39,677 nt of DNA from an uncultured Synechococcaceae cyanobacterium (GCA_902536065.1 CACAVZ010000010.1:1-39677); one strand, 5' to 3'; counted from the stretch's first letter, positions 5,829 through 14,834 are shown. A program made the numbers and translations. Notes: generated from the sequence alone by a model not told the origin.

Positions 5829-7583
5829 TCAAACTTTCAACAATTGAGAAGTTGTTAATTTAAAAACTTTTTTATCTATAGTTTCTTGATTTAAAAGTAT
5901 ATCAACTAATTTATCTAGTAAGACTCTATTTTTTTTCAATATTTTTATTGAATTATTTAATGAAATTTTAGAAATATTTATGATTTCATTATCTATTCTA
6001 GAACTGGTATTTTCTGCTATGAGAGGCTTTCTTCTAAATAATCCATCTCCTAAATACATTTCATTATTATCAGAATCCATTGAAATTGGACCAATAATCG
6101 AGAATCCATATTTTGTAACCATTTCCCTTACGATATTTGTCGCATAAGAGATATCGTTTATGGAGCATTGTGTAATTTCAGCTTCACCAAAAACTATCGT
6201 TTCTGCTGCTCTTCCAGCTAGAGCAATTTCAATTTTTGAAAATAATAATTTTTTTGAAATCAATCCACTAGAAATTACATCTTCGTCAGGGCATATTTTT
6301 GTATATCCTCCTATAGATCCAGATCTAGGTAAAATCGTAATTTTATCAACTGATTCAATTCCATTTCTCACGGCAGATACAATTGCTCTACCTACTTCGT
6401 TATAAGCAATAATTTTTTTCATATTAGGAGAAGTTATTAATGAGCTTCTCAAGCCAATGGTAATTTTATCAAGAGCATTTTCTATATGAAGATCATTGAT
6501 TAATTTAGATTCGTCTCTTGCACAGTGAATAGCACTCTCGTTCATCAAGTTTGCAAGATCTGCTCCCGAAAATCCAACTGTTCTAGAAGCCCAATATCCT
6601 AAGTCAACTTCGCTTGAAAGTGGTTTGGAAAGTGAGTGAACTGAAAGAATTTTTTTTCTTCCATCTAAATCTGGAAGCATTACTTCAATTTTCCTATCAA
6701 ATCTACCTGGTCTTAATAATGCTGCATCCAAAATATCTGGTCTATTTGTTGCTGCTAAAACAATAATCCCAGAATTATCAGCAAAACCATCTAATTCAGT
6801 TAGAAGCTGATTAAGGGTTTGTTCTCTTTCATCATTTCCACCTCCGATACCAGACCCTCTTTGCCTACCAATGGAATCAATTTCATCAATGAAAATTATA
6901 CAAGGAGATTTTTCCTTAGCCTTAGAGAACAGATCACGAACTCGGCTTGCTCCAACACCAACAAAAAGTTCTACAAACTCTGATGCCGATATTGAGAGAA
7001 AAGGCACTCCTGATTCGCCAGCAATTGCCTTAGCTAATAATGTTTTACCTGTTCCTGGTGGGCCTATTAGAAGAACTCCCTTAGGAACTTTTGCTCCAAG
7101 ATTTTCAAATTTCTTTGGTTCTTTCAAAAATGTTATTACCTCTTTTAATTCCTCAGCGGCTTCAGGGACGCCAGCTACATCATCGAATCTCGTTTCTACA
7201 TCATCAATAGTTACAAATTTAGCTTGATTTTTGGTAAAACCAAAAGCTCTGGAAGCCAATTTTGATGTACTCCGCAAGATTAAAACTATAGCTAATATGA
7301 AAATCAGGAAAAGACTTATTGAAGCAAATGAATTAGCAGCTGAGGCTTCTTTTCTACTATTGTTTATAGTTAGATCTACCTTATTTTCAGTAGCCTTTTC
7401 AAGTATTAATTGATCGTTGTAAAGGATAGGTATTTTAAATTTATCCCCATTTTTATACAGAACATCAATTTCTCTCTGCCTTGGATAGAAAAATATTGAT
7501 TCTATTTTCCCTGTCTCTATATCTTCTAGAAGATCCGAATAACTTGATTTAGAATCTGAATATGAGAATTTTGATCTAAACAC
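5829..7583 (-). CDS. FtsH-like AAA+ protein lacking the zinc-protease motif
   Basis: A 584-residue FtsH homologue with an intact AAA+ module. Seen: Walker A GPPGTGKT (174-181), pore motif FVG (207-209), Walker B FIDEID (231-236) and second region of homology [20 protein letters not shown] (277-296) with its arginines. In the M41 protease domain the HEAGH zinc site is replaced by NEVGR (395-399), so both zinc-binding histidines are gone while the catalytic-position Glu remains. The third ligand Asp (Asp477, in INDISYAT) is kept. The first membrane helix is also missing: the protein begins directly in the FtsH extracellular domain ([14 protein letters not shown]) and has one membrane segment (about 88-103). 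The start is GTG, three codons after an in-frame stop, so no upstream helix can be added. It is probably an ATP-driven unfoldase or a regulatory subunit in hetero-hexamers, like chloroplast FtsHi (inference). Confidence 0.9.
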   Translation of the reverse strand: MFRSKFSYSDSKSSYSDLLEDIETGKIESIFFYPRQREIDVLYKNGDKFKIPILYNDQLILEKATENKVDLTINNSRKEASAANSFASISLFLIFILAIVLILRSTSKLASRAFGFTKNQAKFVTIDDVETRFDDVAGVPEAAEELKEVITFLKEPKKFENLGAKVPKGVLLIGPPGTGKTLLAKAIAGESGVPFLSISASEFVELFVGVGASRVRDLFSKAKEKSPCIIFIDEIDSIGRQRGSGIGGGNDEREQTLNQLLTELDGFADNSGIIVLAATNRPDILDAALLRPGRFDRKIEVMLPDLDGRKKILSVHSLSKPLSSEVDLGYWASRTVGFSGADLANLMNESAIHCARDESKLINDLHIENALDKITIGLRSSLITSPNMKKIIAYNEVGRAIVSAVRNGIESVDKITILPRSGSIGGYTKICPDEDVISSGLISKKLLFSKIEIALAGRAAETIVFGEAEITQCSINDISYATNIVREMVTKYGFSIIGPISMDSDNNEMYLGDGLFRRKPLIAENTSSRIDNEIINISKISLNNSIKILKKNRVLLDKLVDILLNQETIDKKVFKLTTSQLLKV

Positions 7584-7605
7584 TAATCTTTATAAGTGAT
7601 TAATA

Positions 7606-7619
7606 AAGCATATATGCTT
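7606..7619. promoter_or_regulatory. Perfect 14-base palindrome AAGCATATATGCTT
   Basis: A perfect palindrome between the divergent FtsH-like gene (start 7583) and rpmF (start 7715), 23 bases before the FtsH-like start codon. Its position and symmetry suit an operator, but no regulator is identifiable and AT-rich DNA produces palindromes easily. Confidence 0.3.
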
Positions 7620-7714
7620 ATTTAAAAAATTGACGTATATAAACAAAATATACTCAAAAGTTTTGGAGATAACCAGTTAAAGGTTATATTATTATATGGA
7701 AATAAAGAAAAAGA

Positions 7715-7885
7715 ATGGCTGTACCAAAGAAGAAAAAATCTAAGAGCAAAAGGAACCAAAGGCACGCTGTTTGGAAAGGGAAAGCAGCAATAGCAGCTCA
7801 AAAAGCTATATCTTTAGGTAAATCAGTTTTAACTGGGAAAGCTCAAGGATTTGTTTATCCTATTGAGGAAGAAGAAGAAGAGTAG
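7715..7885 (+). CDS. rpmF: 50S ribosomal protein L32
   Basis: A 56-residue protein starting [20 protein letters not shown], the signature N-terminus of bacterial and plastid L32, followed by [18 protein letters not shown]. It ends in a run of glutamates. The zinc-binding cysteines of some L32 proteins are absent, as is usual in cyanobacteria. It is a single gene on this strand, divergent from the FtsH-like gene. It ends three bases before the convergent Ycf20-family gene, and no terminator is visible. Confidence 0.96.
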   Translation: MAVPKKKKSKSKRNQRHAVWKGKAAIAAQKAISLGKSVLTGKAQGFVYPIEEEEEE

Positions 7886-7888
7886 CTT

Positions 7889-8215
7889 TTAAGATCCTAA
7901 TTTAAATGCTTCAAGTAGGACTGCATAAATTGCACCAATTCTTAATTTATCAACTACGGTCCATAGATAATAAAATTTTGAACTTGCGGCAGGTTTAATT
8001 CTTATTATGATTTCAATAAAAATAATAATTATTGGGACCATTATCAACTCATTTTTACCTTCAGATATGAATTTTGTAATAAAATTTGCGAACAAAAAAT
8101 AACCTATCAAAACAGAAATCAGACCAATAGATTTTGTTCTCCAAGTATCACTTAGAAAACCAAAAAATAAATTATTTAACTGGTAGGTAATTCTTGAAAA
8201 ATTAGTTTTTTGCAT
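7889..8215 (-). CDS. ycf20: Ycf20 family (DUF565) membrane protein
   Basis: A 108-residue protein with two or three membrane segments (about residues 28-48, 57-73 and 93-103). The family signature is seen as WRTKSIGLISVLIGYFL near the start and RIGAIYAVLLEAFKLGS at the end. Ycf20 proteins are encoded in algal plastids and cyanobacteria; the Arabidopsis homologues are linked to non-photochemical quenching, but the biochemical role is unknown. Its ATG lies inside the end of the phosphatase gene (14-base overlap), so the two are translationally coupled. Confidence 0.85.
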   Translation of the reverse strand: MQKTNFSRITYQLNNLFFGFLSDTWRTKSIGLISVLIGYFLFANFITKFISEGKNELIMVPIIIIFIEIIIRIKPAASSKFYYLWTVVDKLRIGAIYAVLLEAFKLGS

Positions 8216-8963
8216 TACTAAAAGACATTAAATAATCACTTAGAAAGTTATAGTCAATATATGATTTTTTTAGTTTAGGGCCTTTAATTACATTTGCCAC
8301 ATTATTCTGATCACCAAGACTGTCTAAAATACAATCTAATTTAATATTTTCCTCAAGAACAATTGGGATATTTGAAGGAACAAAAATTGTTGGCAAGTTA
8401 GCTGCCAAAGAAGATTTCAATCCCGGATTGGAGTCTTCAAAAACAATTGAGTTGTTTTTATTTATACCACTTAATTGGATTGCCTTTAAATATGGTAATG
8501 GATTTGGTTTCTTTAATTCAACGTCTTCGCTTGAAATAATAAACTCAAAAGGGTTAAATCCATTAAAAAGATATTCAACAAGAAGATTGACTTGAATTCT
8601 TGAACTTGAAGTAACAATAAATTGTCTTACTTTTTTTCTATTTAATTCATTTATCAGTCTAAAAACACCAGTTTTTAAACTAACGCAATTTTTTTTTATA
8701 ATTTCTAAATAATGAAACTGCTTTGTTTCATGAATTTTGAAAATTAAATCTTCTGAGAAGTTATCATTATTAGATTTAGAGTAATAAGCAATCCTATTTT
8801 TGCCCCCATTTATCTTGAGAAGTTTTATGTATGTATTAATATCCCAATTCCAATCAATACCAAGGTCATTAAAAGCATTATTAAAAGCAGGTAAATGGGC
8901 CTCTAATTCAGTATTTGCGATGGTACCATCTAAATCCCAATAAACACCCTCTAGATAAGTCAC
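8202..8963 (-). CDS. HAD-superfamily CbbY-like sugar-phosphate phosphatase
   Basis: About 253 residues with the four HAD motifs (residue numbers counted from the alternative TTG start one codon upstream). Motif I is YWDLDGTIANTE with nucleophile Asp11 and acid/base Asp13; motif II is VTSSS (118-122); motif III is the Lys in KKPNP (near 153); motif IV is FEDSNPGL with Glu177/Asp178. A helical cap lies between motifs I and II. The sequence is closest in style to CbbY/beta-phosphoglucomutase-type enzymes. CbbY in photosynthetic organisms removes xylulose-1,5-bisphosphate, a Rubisco inhibitor, and that is the likely role here (inference). No ATG is available; GTG (used here) or the preceding TTG must start translation. 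It probably begins an operon with ycf20. Confidence 0.82.
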   Translation of the reverse strand: MTYLEGVYWDLDGTIANTELEAHLPAFNNAFNDLGIDWNWDINTYIKLLKINGGKNRIAYYSKSNNDNFSEDLIFKIHETKQFHYLEIIKKNCVSLKTGVFRLINELNRKKVRQFIVTSSSRIQVNLLVEYLFNGFNPFEFIISSEDVELKKPNPLPYLKAIQLSGINKNNSIVFEDSNPGLKSSLAANLPTIFVPSNIPIVLEENIKLDCILDSLGDQNNVANVIKGPKLKKSYIDYNFLSDYLMSFSNAKN

Positions 8964-8978
8964 CAAAAAGAATTTCTT

Positions 8979-9056
8979 TTATTTACGGTAAAATACAAGA
9001 GCAATTATTGCTGGTCCTGCTAACGCAACTACAGCCAATGGAATAAGTGTTGCCAT
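8979..9056 (-). CDS. psb30: Probable photosystem II protein Psb30/Ycf12 (25 aa)
   Basis: A 25-codon gene from ATG to TAA encoding one membrane helix, MATLIPLAVVALAGPAIIAL followed by VFYRK. The L-A-G-P-x-I-I-A-L core with a short basic C-terminus is the hallmark of Psb30 (Ycf12), a single-span subunit at the periphery of photosystem II near cytochrome b559. It stands 15 bases upstream of the CbbY-like gene on the same strand. At this length the assignment depends on one motif; another small photosystem or cytochrome b6f subunit is possible but fits less well. Confidence 0.68.
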   Translation of the reverse strand: MATLIPLAVVALAGPAIIALVFYRK

Positions 9057-9138
9057 GATTAATGAATATGTTTTGTGATACTATTTTTACAAATAAATGA
9101 CGAAATTGTACCGATACGTTACAAGATTGAATTAAATT

Positions 9139-9486
9139 ATGAAATCATGGACATGTATAGAAAATTGTGGAGCTTGTTGTAAATTCGACTTGAACGAAAG
9201 AAGCGATTTGGCTAACAAACTTAACAAAGAAGATTTAGCTTTGATAAATTCGATGACGGCTAAAGACGGTTGGTGTAAAAATTTGGACAGAAAAAATAAA
9301 AAATGCTTAATTTATGAAACGAGACCACATTTTTGCCGTGTAACTGAATTTTCAACATCATTTAAAGGATATTTGAAATCTGGTGATAAATTTTTAATAG
9401 ATTGCTGCAAACAACATATTTCATCAAATTATGGATACCAAAGTAAAGAGATGAAAACGTTTAGAATTGCTGTTTCAGAAAAATGA
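9139..9486 (+). CDS. YkgJ-type cysteine-cluster protein (CxxxCxxCC)
   Basis: A 115-residue soluble protein with the cluster C-IEN-C-GA-CC (Cys6, 10, 13, 14). Further Cys46 and Cys56 follow, then RPHFC (Cys66) and CC at 89-90, matching the zinc/iron-chelating YkgJ family (CxxCxxCC). These proteins probably bind a metal or Fe-S cluster; the exact role is unknown. Its stop overlaps the start of the first GDT1-like gene (ATGA), so it belongs to one operon with that transporter pair. The pairing of a metal-site protein with manganese/calcium transporters is suggestive but unproven. Confidence 0.85.
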   Translation: MKSWTCIENCGACCKFDLNERSDLANKLNKEDLALINSMTAKDGWCKNLDRKNKKCLIYETRPHFCRVTEFSTSFKGYLKSGDKFLIDCCKQHISSNYGYQSKEMKTFRIAVSEK

Positions 9487-9809
9487 ATAGTAAATTAGAA
9501 AAAAAAGAAAACAATCTAGAAAAAAGTTTTTTTTCAATATTTATAACGACTTTCACAACAATTTTTATTGCTGAACTTGGTGATAAAACTCAAATAGCCA
9601 CACTAATGCTTTCTGCCGAATCGGGCAAGCCAATAGTTGTTTTTCTTGGAAGTTCTCTAGCATTAATAAGTTCTAGCATAGTAGGAGTTCTTATTGGTAA
9701 ATGGGTATCAAAAAAAATATCTCCTAGCAAATTTGCTTTATCTACTGGTACTTTAATGATATTGATAAGTATATTTTTAGCTTATGAAACATTCAAAAAT
9801 TATTTATAA
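9483..9809 (+). CDS. GDT1/UPF0016 family half-transporter, copy 1
   Basis: A 108-residue membrane protein with about three helices and one copy of the family motif ELGDKTQ (31-37) in FIAELGDKTQIATLMLS. UPF0016 (TMEM165/GDT1) proteins move Mn2+ or Ca2+ in exchange for protons; the cyanobacterial member Mnx exports manganese from the cytosol to the lumen or periplasm. Full-length members have two ELGDKT-bearing halves; this gene encodes one. The charged N-terminal 15 residues (KLEKKENNLEKS) are cytosolic. The second half-gene starts directly at the next base after this stop, so both are probably subunits of one heteromeric transporter (inference). Confidence 0.85.
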   Translation: MNSKLEKKENNLEKSFFSIFITTFTTIFIAELGDKTQIATLMLSAESGKPIVVFLGSSLALISSSIVGVLIGKWVSKKISPSKFALSTGTLMILISIFLAYETFKNYL

Positions 9810-10121
9810 ATGATTTTAAGTTTATTACTATCAACATTTCTAACCGTTTTCATAGCTGAATTAGGAGACAAAACTCAACTAGCTACTTTAACTATAAGTG
9901 GCACTTCAAATAAACCATTGGCAGTTTTTCTAGGATCTTCTTCAGCACTTGTTTTTGCTAGTTTATTAGGAGCTTTAACTGGTGGTTCTATTTCAAGTTT
10001 TTTACCCGAAGTAGTTCTTAAGTCAATAGCGTCCATTACTTTTTTCATCATTGGTATAAGGCTTTTTATCAACTCTTTCACCATCGAAATAGAAGAAAAA
10101 GAAGAGAAAGAAAATAATTAG
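9810..10121 (+). CDS. GDT1/UPF0016 family half-transporter, copy 2
   Basis: A 103-residue membrane protein with about three helices and the motif ELGDKTQ (17-23) in FIAELGDKTQLATLTIS, then FLGSSSALVFASLLGALTGG. It is homologous to the preceding gene across its membrane part. It has a short N-terminus and an acidic C-terminal tail rich in Glu/Lys (EEKEEKENN). No bases separate its ATG from the upstream stop. Together the two supply the two acidic cation-binding motifs that a fused GDT1 protein carries in one chain. The substrate is likely Mn2+ (photosystem II needs it in the lumen) or Ca2+; sequence alone cannot choose. Confidence 0.85.
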   Translation: MILSLLLSTFLTVFIAELGDKTQLATLTISGTSNKPLAVFLGSSSALVFASLLGALTGGSISSFLPEVVLKSIASITFFIIGIRLFINSFTIEIEEKEEKENN

Positions 10122-10192
10122 TTTAAGCTTGGATAATAAGGTGTAATAATGAAGTGTATACCCCTAAATTTATTTATAATTTCATTTAGATT

Positions 10193-12415
10193 ATGTTCAC
10201 ATCATCTTCAATAATTGATAATCTTAATCAGTCAGAAGGGTTAGAATATAAAAAATTATGCAGATTATTAAAAATAACAAAGAAATCTGATAAGGATAAA
10301 TTAGATATTGCTTTAACAGCTCTAGAAAAACTTGAAATAATTAATAAAAATGAAAATGATGAATATACTTGCATAAAGGATAATGATCATCTTGTCGCCA
10401 AAATAAGATGTAGTAGCAAAGGCTATTGCTTTGCTGTAAGAGGAAAAGACAAAGATGATATCTACATTAAAGAAAATCTACTTAACTATGCATGGAATGG
10501 AGATAAAGTTTTAGTAAGGATAATAAAAGAAGGATATAGAAGAAGATCACCTGAAGGAATAGTTGATTGTATTCTTGAAAGATCAAGTCAAATACTTCTC
10601 TCTAAAGTAGAAATAATAAACAATGATGTATATGCTATCCCAATAGATGATAGGATCCTTTCTAAAATTAAACTTCCAAAAGAGAATAAAAAATACACTT
10701 TCAATCCAGACAATAAGAATATAGTAAAAGTTGAGATTGATAGATTCCCCATAGGACAAGAAGAAGGACTAGGTCATGTGATACAAGAACTAAAACTTAA
10801 CAATAACGAAGACTATGATACAGACTTTGTTTTATCTAAAAGCAATATCGTTAAATCATATGATTTAAATCATATTGAGTCAAAAAAAATAGAACAAAGG
10901 GAGAGGATAGACTTAACAGATAAAAACTCTTATTTATTCAAAAGTTGGAATTCTAATAATTCTCCAATTCTCCCAATTATTCAAATAGAGCAAGGAAAAA
11001 ATAAAAATACAAAATTATGGATACATACAAATAATCTTGCAGAAAGAGTAGATCTAAATAGTAAAAAATCTCTAGAAATATTATTCAAAAGCTTTGAATC
11101 ATTACCCTTATTAAACAATTGGCAAAACTACCTTAGTGAAGACATAATAAATGCTTCTGAATTTAAAATGGGCGAAAAGAATGAAGCAATAAGTCTTTGC
11201 TTGCATTTAAATAGCGATAATGAAATAACTGAGTGGTCATTTCATCTGACTTTAGTAAAATGCAGTCTTATAGTTGAAAGTAAGCATACTGAAGCACTTC
11301 TTTCTAGAAAAAGCAAAACTAGAATTACTTCGCGGTTATTGAAACCTATAAAAGAAAATATCGAAGATTTAGATAAAATTCTGGAAATCTCAACTTCGTT
11401 CAGGCAAAGACATCTTTTGGAAGGTAAAGTTGAAATCCCTGGATCGCTTAATAAAATTGAGTCATTAGATGAATTTTTTATTCACAACCCTGCTGAATAT
11501 TCAAAAGGATATTTTGAATCATTAAATAAAGAAGATTGCCAAACATACCTTTCCCCAATACTATATGAAGCTAATTTGATATGGTTCAAACATTCAAAAC
11601 AATATGGCTTAAAAAGTGCAGGATACATCTCAAGTGAAATAGATTGCGTCAATGCAAATGAAATCATCAAATATTCAGAATTTATTGATAATGATATAGA
11701 GCTTAATGAAGATGGCAATTTGACATTTAGTCAAGTAGTTAAATTATGTGACGACGATAATAAAAAAAGAATCATACATAAACTTCTAATTAATGAATTT
11801 AAGGACAATGAAATAAGGTTGATATCTAAAGATCCTGATAATGATGAATCAGATAAATTATTTAATTCTCCATGGACAATTCCTGGATTTGACTTTACAA
11901 ATCTTATAAATCAGTTCTGTATTTTTAATATGATAATAAATGGTAAGAAATCAAAGAAAAATAATATAAATGAAATTAATATATCTGAGAGTAGTTCATT
12001 AGAATTAGTAAATTGGGATATATTTAATTCATCAATTTCAAAAAATCTAGAAATATTATTTAACGAGTTTGTGATAGATAAACTTAATGAATTCAAGTAC
12101 AAAGTAAACCAATATAAATCTAATATGATAAATATAAAAAAAGTAAGAAAAGCAGAAAAATTACTAGGTAATATTTATAGTGGGTTTATTTTATCAGTGC
12201 AATCATATGGTTTCTTTGTAGAGATATCAGAGCTAAATGTAGAGGGTTTAGTACACGTAAGCACTCTTAATAATGATTGGTATGAATACAGGTCAAGGCA
12301 AAATCTATTAATTGGAAGAAAATCTAAAAAATCATATAAAATTGGAGATGCAATAGAAGTAAAAATAATAAAAGTCGATATTCTTAAATATCAAATTGAT
12401 TTAGAATTAACATAA
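10193..12415 (+). CDS. zam: Zam-like RNB/RNase II-family protein with degenerate catalytic region
   Basis: A 740-residue protein with the layout of an RNase II/R exoribonuclease: an N-terminal helical part, an OB/cold-shock-like region (about 66-135, KIRCSSKGYCFAVRG), a central RNB-like region (about 236-560) and a C-terminal S1 domain (about 657-740, SGFILSVQSYGFFVEISELN). The region after RERIDLTDK (236-244) should carry the DxxDxDD magnesium cluster, but no such aspartates are present before the recognisable LWIHTNNLAERVDL block (275-288). So 3'-5' RNase activity is doubtful. Cyanobacterial proteins of this family are named Zam after an acetazolamide-resistance phenotype in Synechocystis. 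RNA binding through the OB and S1 domains still seems likely. It begins a plus-strand run of genes. Confidence 0.78.
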   Translation: MFTSSSIIDNLNQSEGLEYKKLCRLLKITKKSDKDKLDIALTALEKLEIINKNENDEYTCIKDNDHLVAKIRCSSKGYCFAVRGKDKDDIYIKENLLNYAWNGDKVLVRIIKEGYRRRSPEGIVDCILERSSQILLSKVEIINNDVYAIPIDDRILSKIKLPKENKKYTFNPDNKNIVKVEIDRFPIGQEEGLGHVIQELKLNNNEDYDTDFVLSKSNIVKSYDLNHIESKKIEQRERIDLTDKNSYLFKSWNSNNSPILPIIQIEQGKNKNTKLWIHTNNLAERVDLNSKKSLEILFKSFESLPLLNNWQNYLSEDIINASEFKMGEKNEAISLCLHLNSDNEITEWSFHLTLVKCSLIVESKHTEALLSRKSKTRITSRLLKPIKENIEDLDKILEISTSFRQRHLLEGKVEIPGSLNKIESLDEFFIHNPAEYSKGYFESLNKEDCQTYLSPILYEANLIWFKHSKQYGLKSAGYISSEIDCVNANEIIKYSEFIDNDIELNEDGNLTFSQVVKLCDDDNKKRIIHKLLINEFKDNEIRLISKDPDNDESDKLFNSPWTIPGFDFTNLINQFCIFNMIINGKKSKKNNINEINISESSSLELVNWDIFNSSISKNLEILFNEFVIDKLNEFKYKVNQYKSNMINIKKVRKAEKLLGNIYSGFILSVQSYGFFVEISELNVEGLVHVSTLNNDWYEYRSRQNLLIGRKSKKSYKIGDAIEVKIIKVDILKYQIDLELT

Positions 12416-12480
12416 ATAAATTTTCACAAAATATATTATGGAAATATAAACCAAAAAAATTTAAGATAACTTTTATAAAT

Positions 12481-12924
12481 ATGTTTAAGAAAAAATATTT
12501 ACTTTTAACTCTTTTTTTAATAATTATTTTTCAAATTTTATTATATACAAATAATAATCAGAAGACTTCATTTAGATACTTTAAATGGACCCTCCAAGAA
12601 ATAAGCATAGGTAAGTTAATCAGTATTTCGTTTTTTTCTGGTCTATTTGTAAGCACTTTATTGAATACAACAATTACTAGTAATAGTTTCAAGAAAAAAA
12701 CTTTCGAAAATGTGGAAGATGATTATGTAATTAATAATAATGAGGAAGAAATTGAACCAAACGTTGAGATGCCGCCACAAAGGGATATTAGAGAAACTCA
12801 ACCAACAATTTCTGTAAATTACAGAGTAGTCAAAAATATGAATGATAAAAATTTTAAAAAGGATCAAAGTTATTCAAATCAAGATATTAATGATGACTGG
12901 GATAATTCTGATAATGATTGGTAG
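12481..12924 (+). CDS. Two-span membrane protein with acidic cytosolic tail, unknown
   Basis: A 147-residue protein with two membrane helices (about residues 6-22 and 44-62), separated by a loop with FRYFKWTLQEISIGKLI, and then a long acidic, Asn/Asp-rich tail ending DDWDNSDNDW. The two-helix hairpin followed by a soluble tail resembles LapA-type (DUF1049) proteins in layout, but the match is not strong enough to assign. It lies between zam and the DUF2996 gene on the same strand. The tail is low in complexity and probably disordered. Confidence 0.6.
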   Translation: MFKKKYLLLTLFLIIIFQILLYTNNNQKTSFRYFKWTLQEISIGKLISISFFSGLFVSTLLNTTITSNSFKKKTFENVEDDYVINNNEEEIEPNVEMPPQRDIRETQPTISVNYRVVKNMNDKNFKKDQSYSNQDINDDWDNSDNDW

Positions 12925-12962
12925 AAAAATAAATTAATTAAAAAATGTTTTTTTAATTTATA

Positions 12963-13550
12963 ATGGAAAAAATAGTTTTTTTTATGGAAGAAAATTTAGA
13001 CAAAAATAATGAAGTAAATAAAGAAATATCTGACAAGACTACCAAATCAAACTCTGAGGAAATAAAAGGACCTAAATCAGAAGAAGTTATCAATATGGAT
13101 ATAAATAATGGTGATTCTGCTACTAAAGTTGCTATAAAAAATGAAATTAATACTCCCGAAAAACCTATAGCCAAACCCAAAAAAGAACTCCCAGTAGAGA
13201 AAAAGCCTTTCCAAGAATTTATTAATATACACCTAATTCCTTCACTTACTGAGGAAATAAATCAAAGAGGATTAGAAATAAACAATATTAACCTTACTAA
13301 CACAAATAGACCTATTGCTGGAGATAAATGTTGGGTCATAAATTGTGAAATTAAGGATACTTGCAGCTTTTGGCTATCTTTTGAGAAGGAAGACATAAGT
13401 TCATTAAAAAGTATTTCTTTATCAAAACCTAATCAAAAACCAAGTATTATTGAATCTTTTCTTATTGACGAAAAAAGAATTACCCTAAAATTAATTATTT
13501 CAAGAGTACTTCAAAGATTGAATGGGCAAAAGTTAATTGGAGTTAATTAG
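12963..13550 (+). CDS. DUF2996 family protein
   Basis: A 195-residue cyanobacterial protein. The first 75 residues are disordered, rich in Lys/Glu/Asn/Pro. The conserved domain (about 78-195) runs from KPFQEFINIHLIPSL through KCWVINCEI and ends with the strong family block SIIESFLIDEKRITLKLI...VLQRLNGQKL. Proteins with this domain are restricted to cyanobacteria and plants and their function is not known. An alternative ATG at 12984 (residue 8, MEENLDKNN) gives a more typical soluble N-terminus; the upstream hydrophobic codons (IVFFM) may not be translated. acsF follows 80 bases later. Confidence 0.82.
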   Translation: MEKIVFFMEENLDKNNEVNKEISDKTTKSNSEEIKGPKSEEVINMDINNGDSATKVAIKNEINTPEKPIAKPKKELPVEKKPFQEFINIHLIPSLTEEINQRGLEINNINLTNTNRPIAGDKCWVINCEIKDTCSFWLSFEKEDISSLKSISLSKPNQKPSIIESFLIDEKRITLKLIISRVLQRLNGQKLIGVN

Positions 13551-13630
13551 AAAAACAATAACACCAAGTTAACTTTTCCCTCGAAAATACAAATCATAGT
13601 AAATAATAGTATTAATAAACAGAATAAAAA

Positions 13631-14803
13631 ATGGCGCAATCAACTGTTGAATCAAAAAGCAAAAAAGATATTAATAATGGAAAGATCCCAGCAAAAGATA
13701 CAATTTTGTCCCCAAGATTTTATACAACAGACTTTGAGGCCATGGAAAATATGGATTTATCAATAAACGAGGAGGAATTGGAAGCTATATGTGAGGAATT
13801 TAGGAAAGATTACAATAGACATCATTTTGTAAGAAATAGTGAATTTGAAGGCGCTGCAGAAAAATTAGATCCTGAGACTAGAGAGCTTTTTGTTGATTTT
13901 CTAGAGGGAAGTTGTACTTCAGAATTTTCAGGTTTTTTACTTTATAAGGAACTGAGTAAGAGAATAAAAGTCAAAAACCCTCTACTTGCTGAATGTTTTG
14001 CTCATATGGCCAGAGATGAAGCAAGACATGCAGGTTTTTTAAATAAATCAATGAGTGACTTTGGACTTCAGTTAGATTTAGGTTTTTTAACAGCCAATAA
14101 AGATTACACTTATTTCCCTCCAAGAAGTATTTTTTACGCTACTTATTTATCCGAAAAAATAGGTTATTGGAGATACATAGCAATTTATAGGCATCTTGAA
14201 AAGAACCCTGATAGCAAAATTTTTCCACTATTTAATTACTTTGAAAATTGGTGTCAAGATGAAAATAGACATGGGGATTTCTTTGACGCATTAATGAAAG
14301 CACAACCACGTACTGTTAAATCTTTAAGCCAAAAAATTACCATTGGCGGCTCTACTTTTACACACCCATTATTTGACTACTTCCATAGGTTTAGATATTT
14401 TTTGAATAATCATCCATTAACCTCCAAGTTATGGTCTAGGTTTTTTCTATTAGCTGTATTTGCAACTATGTATGCAAGAGATTTGGGAATAAAAAAAGAT
14501 TTCTACGCCTCCTTAGGATTAGACGCTAAAAATTACGACCAATTTGTTATTAATAAAACAAATGAAACTGCGGCTAGAGTTTTCCCTGTAGTAATGGACG
14601 TTTATGATAAATCTTTTTATGGAAGATTAGATAAAATAGTTGAGAATAATAAGGTTCTTTCCGATATTGCAAACAGTGATGGAAATAATGTATCTAAAAC
14701 TTTTAAAAAACTACCTCAATATTTATCAAACGGTTACCAATTATTAAGACTATACTTATTAAAACCTCTTGATAGCAAAGATTTCCAACCTTCGATTAGA
14801 TAA
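13631..14803 (+). CDS. acsF: Mg-protoporphyrin IX monomethyl ester oxidative cyclase
   Basis: A 390-residue aerobic (oxygen-dependent) cyclase that forms the fifth ring of chlorophyll, converting Mg-protoporphyrin IX monomethyl ester to divinyl protochlorophyllide at the membrane. The di-iron ligands are visible: Glu98 (CTSEFSGF), Glu130 and His133 in DEARH, Glu175 (LSEKIGYW), and Glu211 with His214 in [10 protein letters not shown]. The N-terminal 20 residues are a variable polar lead. The length matches cyanobacterial AcsF/ChlA. Together with chlH 13 kb downstream it supplies two steps of the same pathway, though the genes are not in one operon. tldD follows 31 bases after the stop. Confidence 0.97.
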   Translation: MAQSTVESKSKKDINNGKIPAKDTILSPRFYTTDFEAMENMDLSINEEELEAICEEFRKDYNRHHFVRNSEFEGAAEKLDPETRELFVDFLEGSCTSEFSGFLLYKELSKRIKVKNPLLAECFAHMARDEARHAGFLNKSMSDFGLQLDLGFLTANKDYTYFPPRSIFYATYLSEKIGYWRYIAIYRHLEKNPDSKIFPLFNYFENWCQDENRHGDFFDALMKAQPRTVKSLSQKITIGGSTFTHPLFDYFHRFRYFLNNHPLTSKLWSRFFLLAVFATMYARDLGIKKDFYASLGLDAKNYDQFVINKTNETAARVFPVVMDVYDKSFYGRLDKIVENNKVLSDIANSDGNNVSKTFKKLPQYLSNGYQLLRLYLLKPLDSKDFQPSIR

Positions 14804-14834
14804 TCTTTAATATAGAGAAGATTTATAGACTCAT

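Noticed and set aside
6871-7227. 118-codon plus-strand frame inside the FtsH-like gene
   Set aside because: It is the reverse complement of the conserved AAA+ region; the minus strand carries clear Walker and SRH motifs, so this frame is a shadow.
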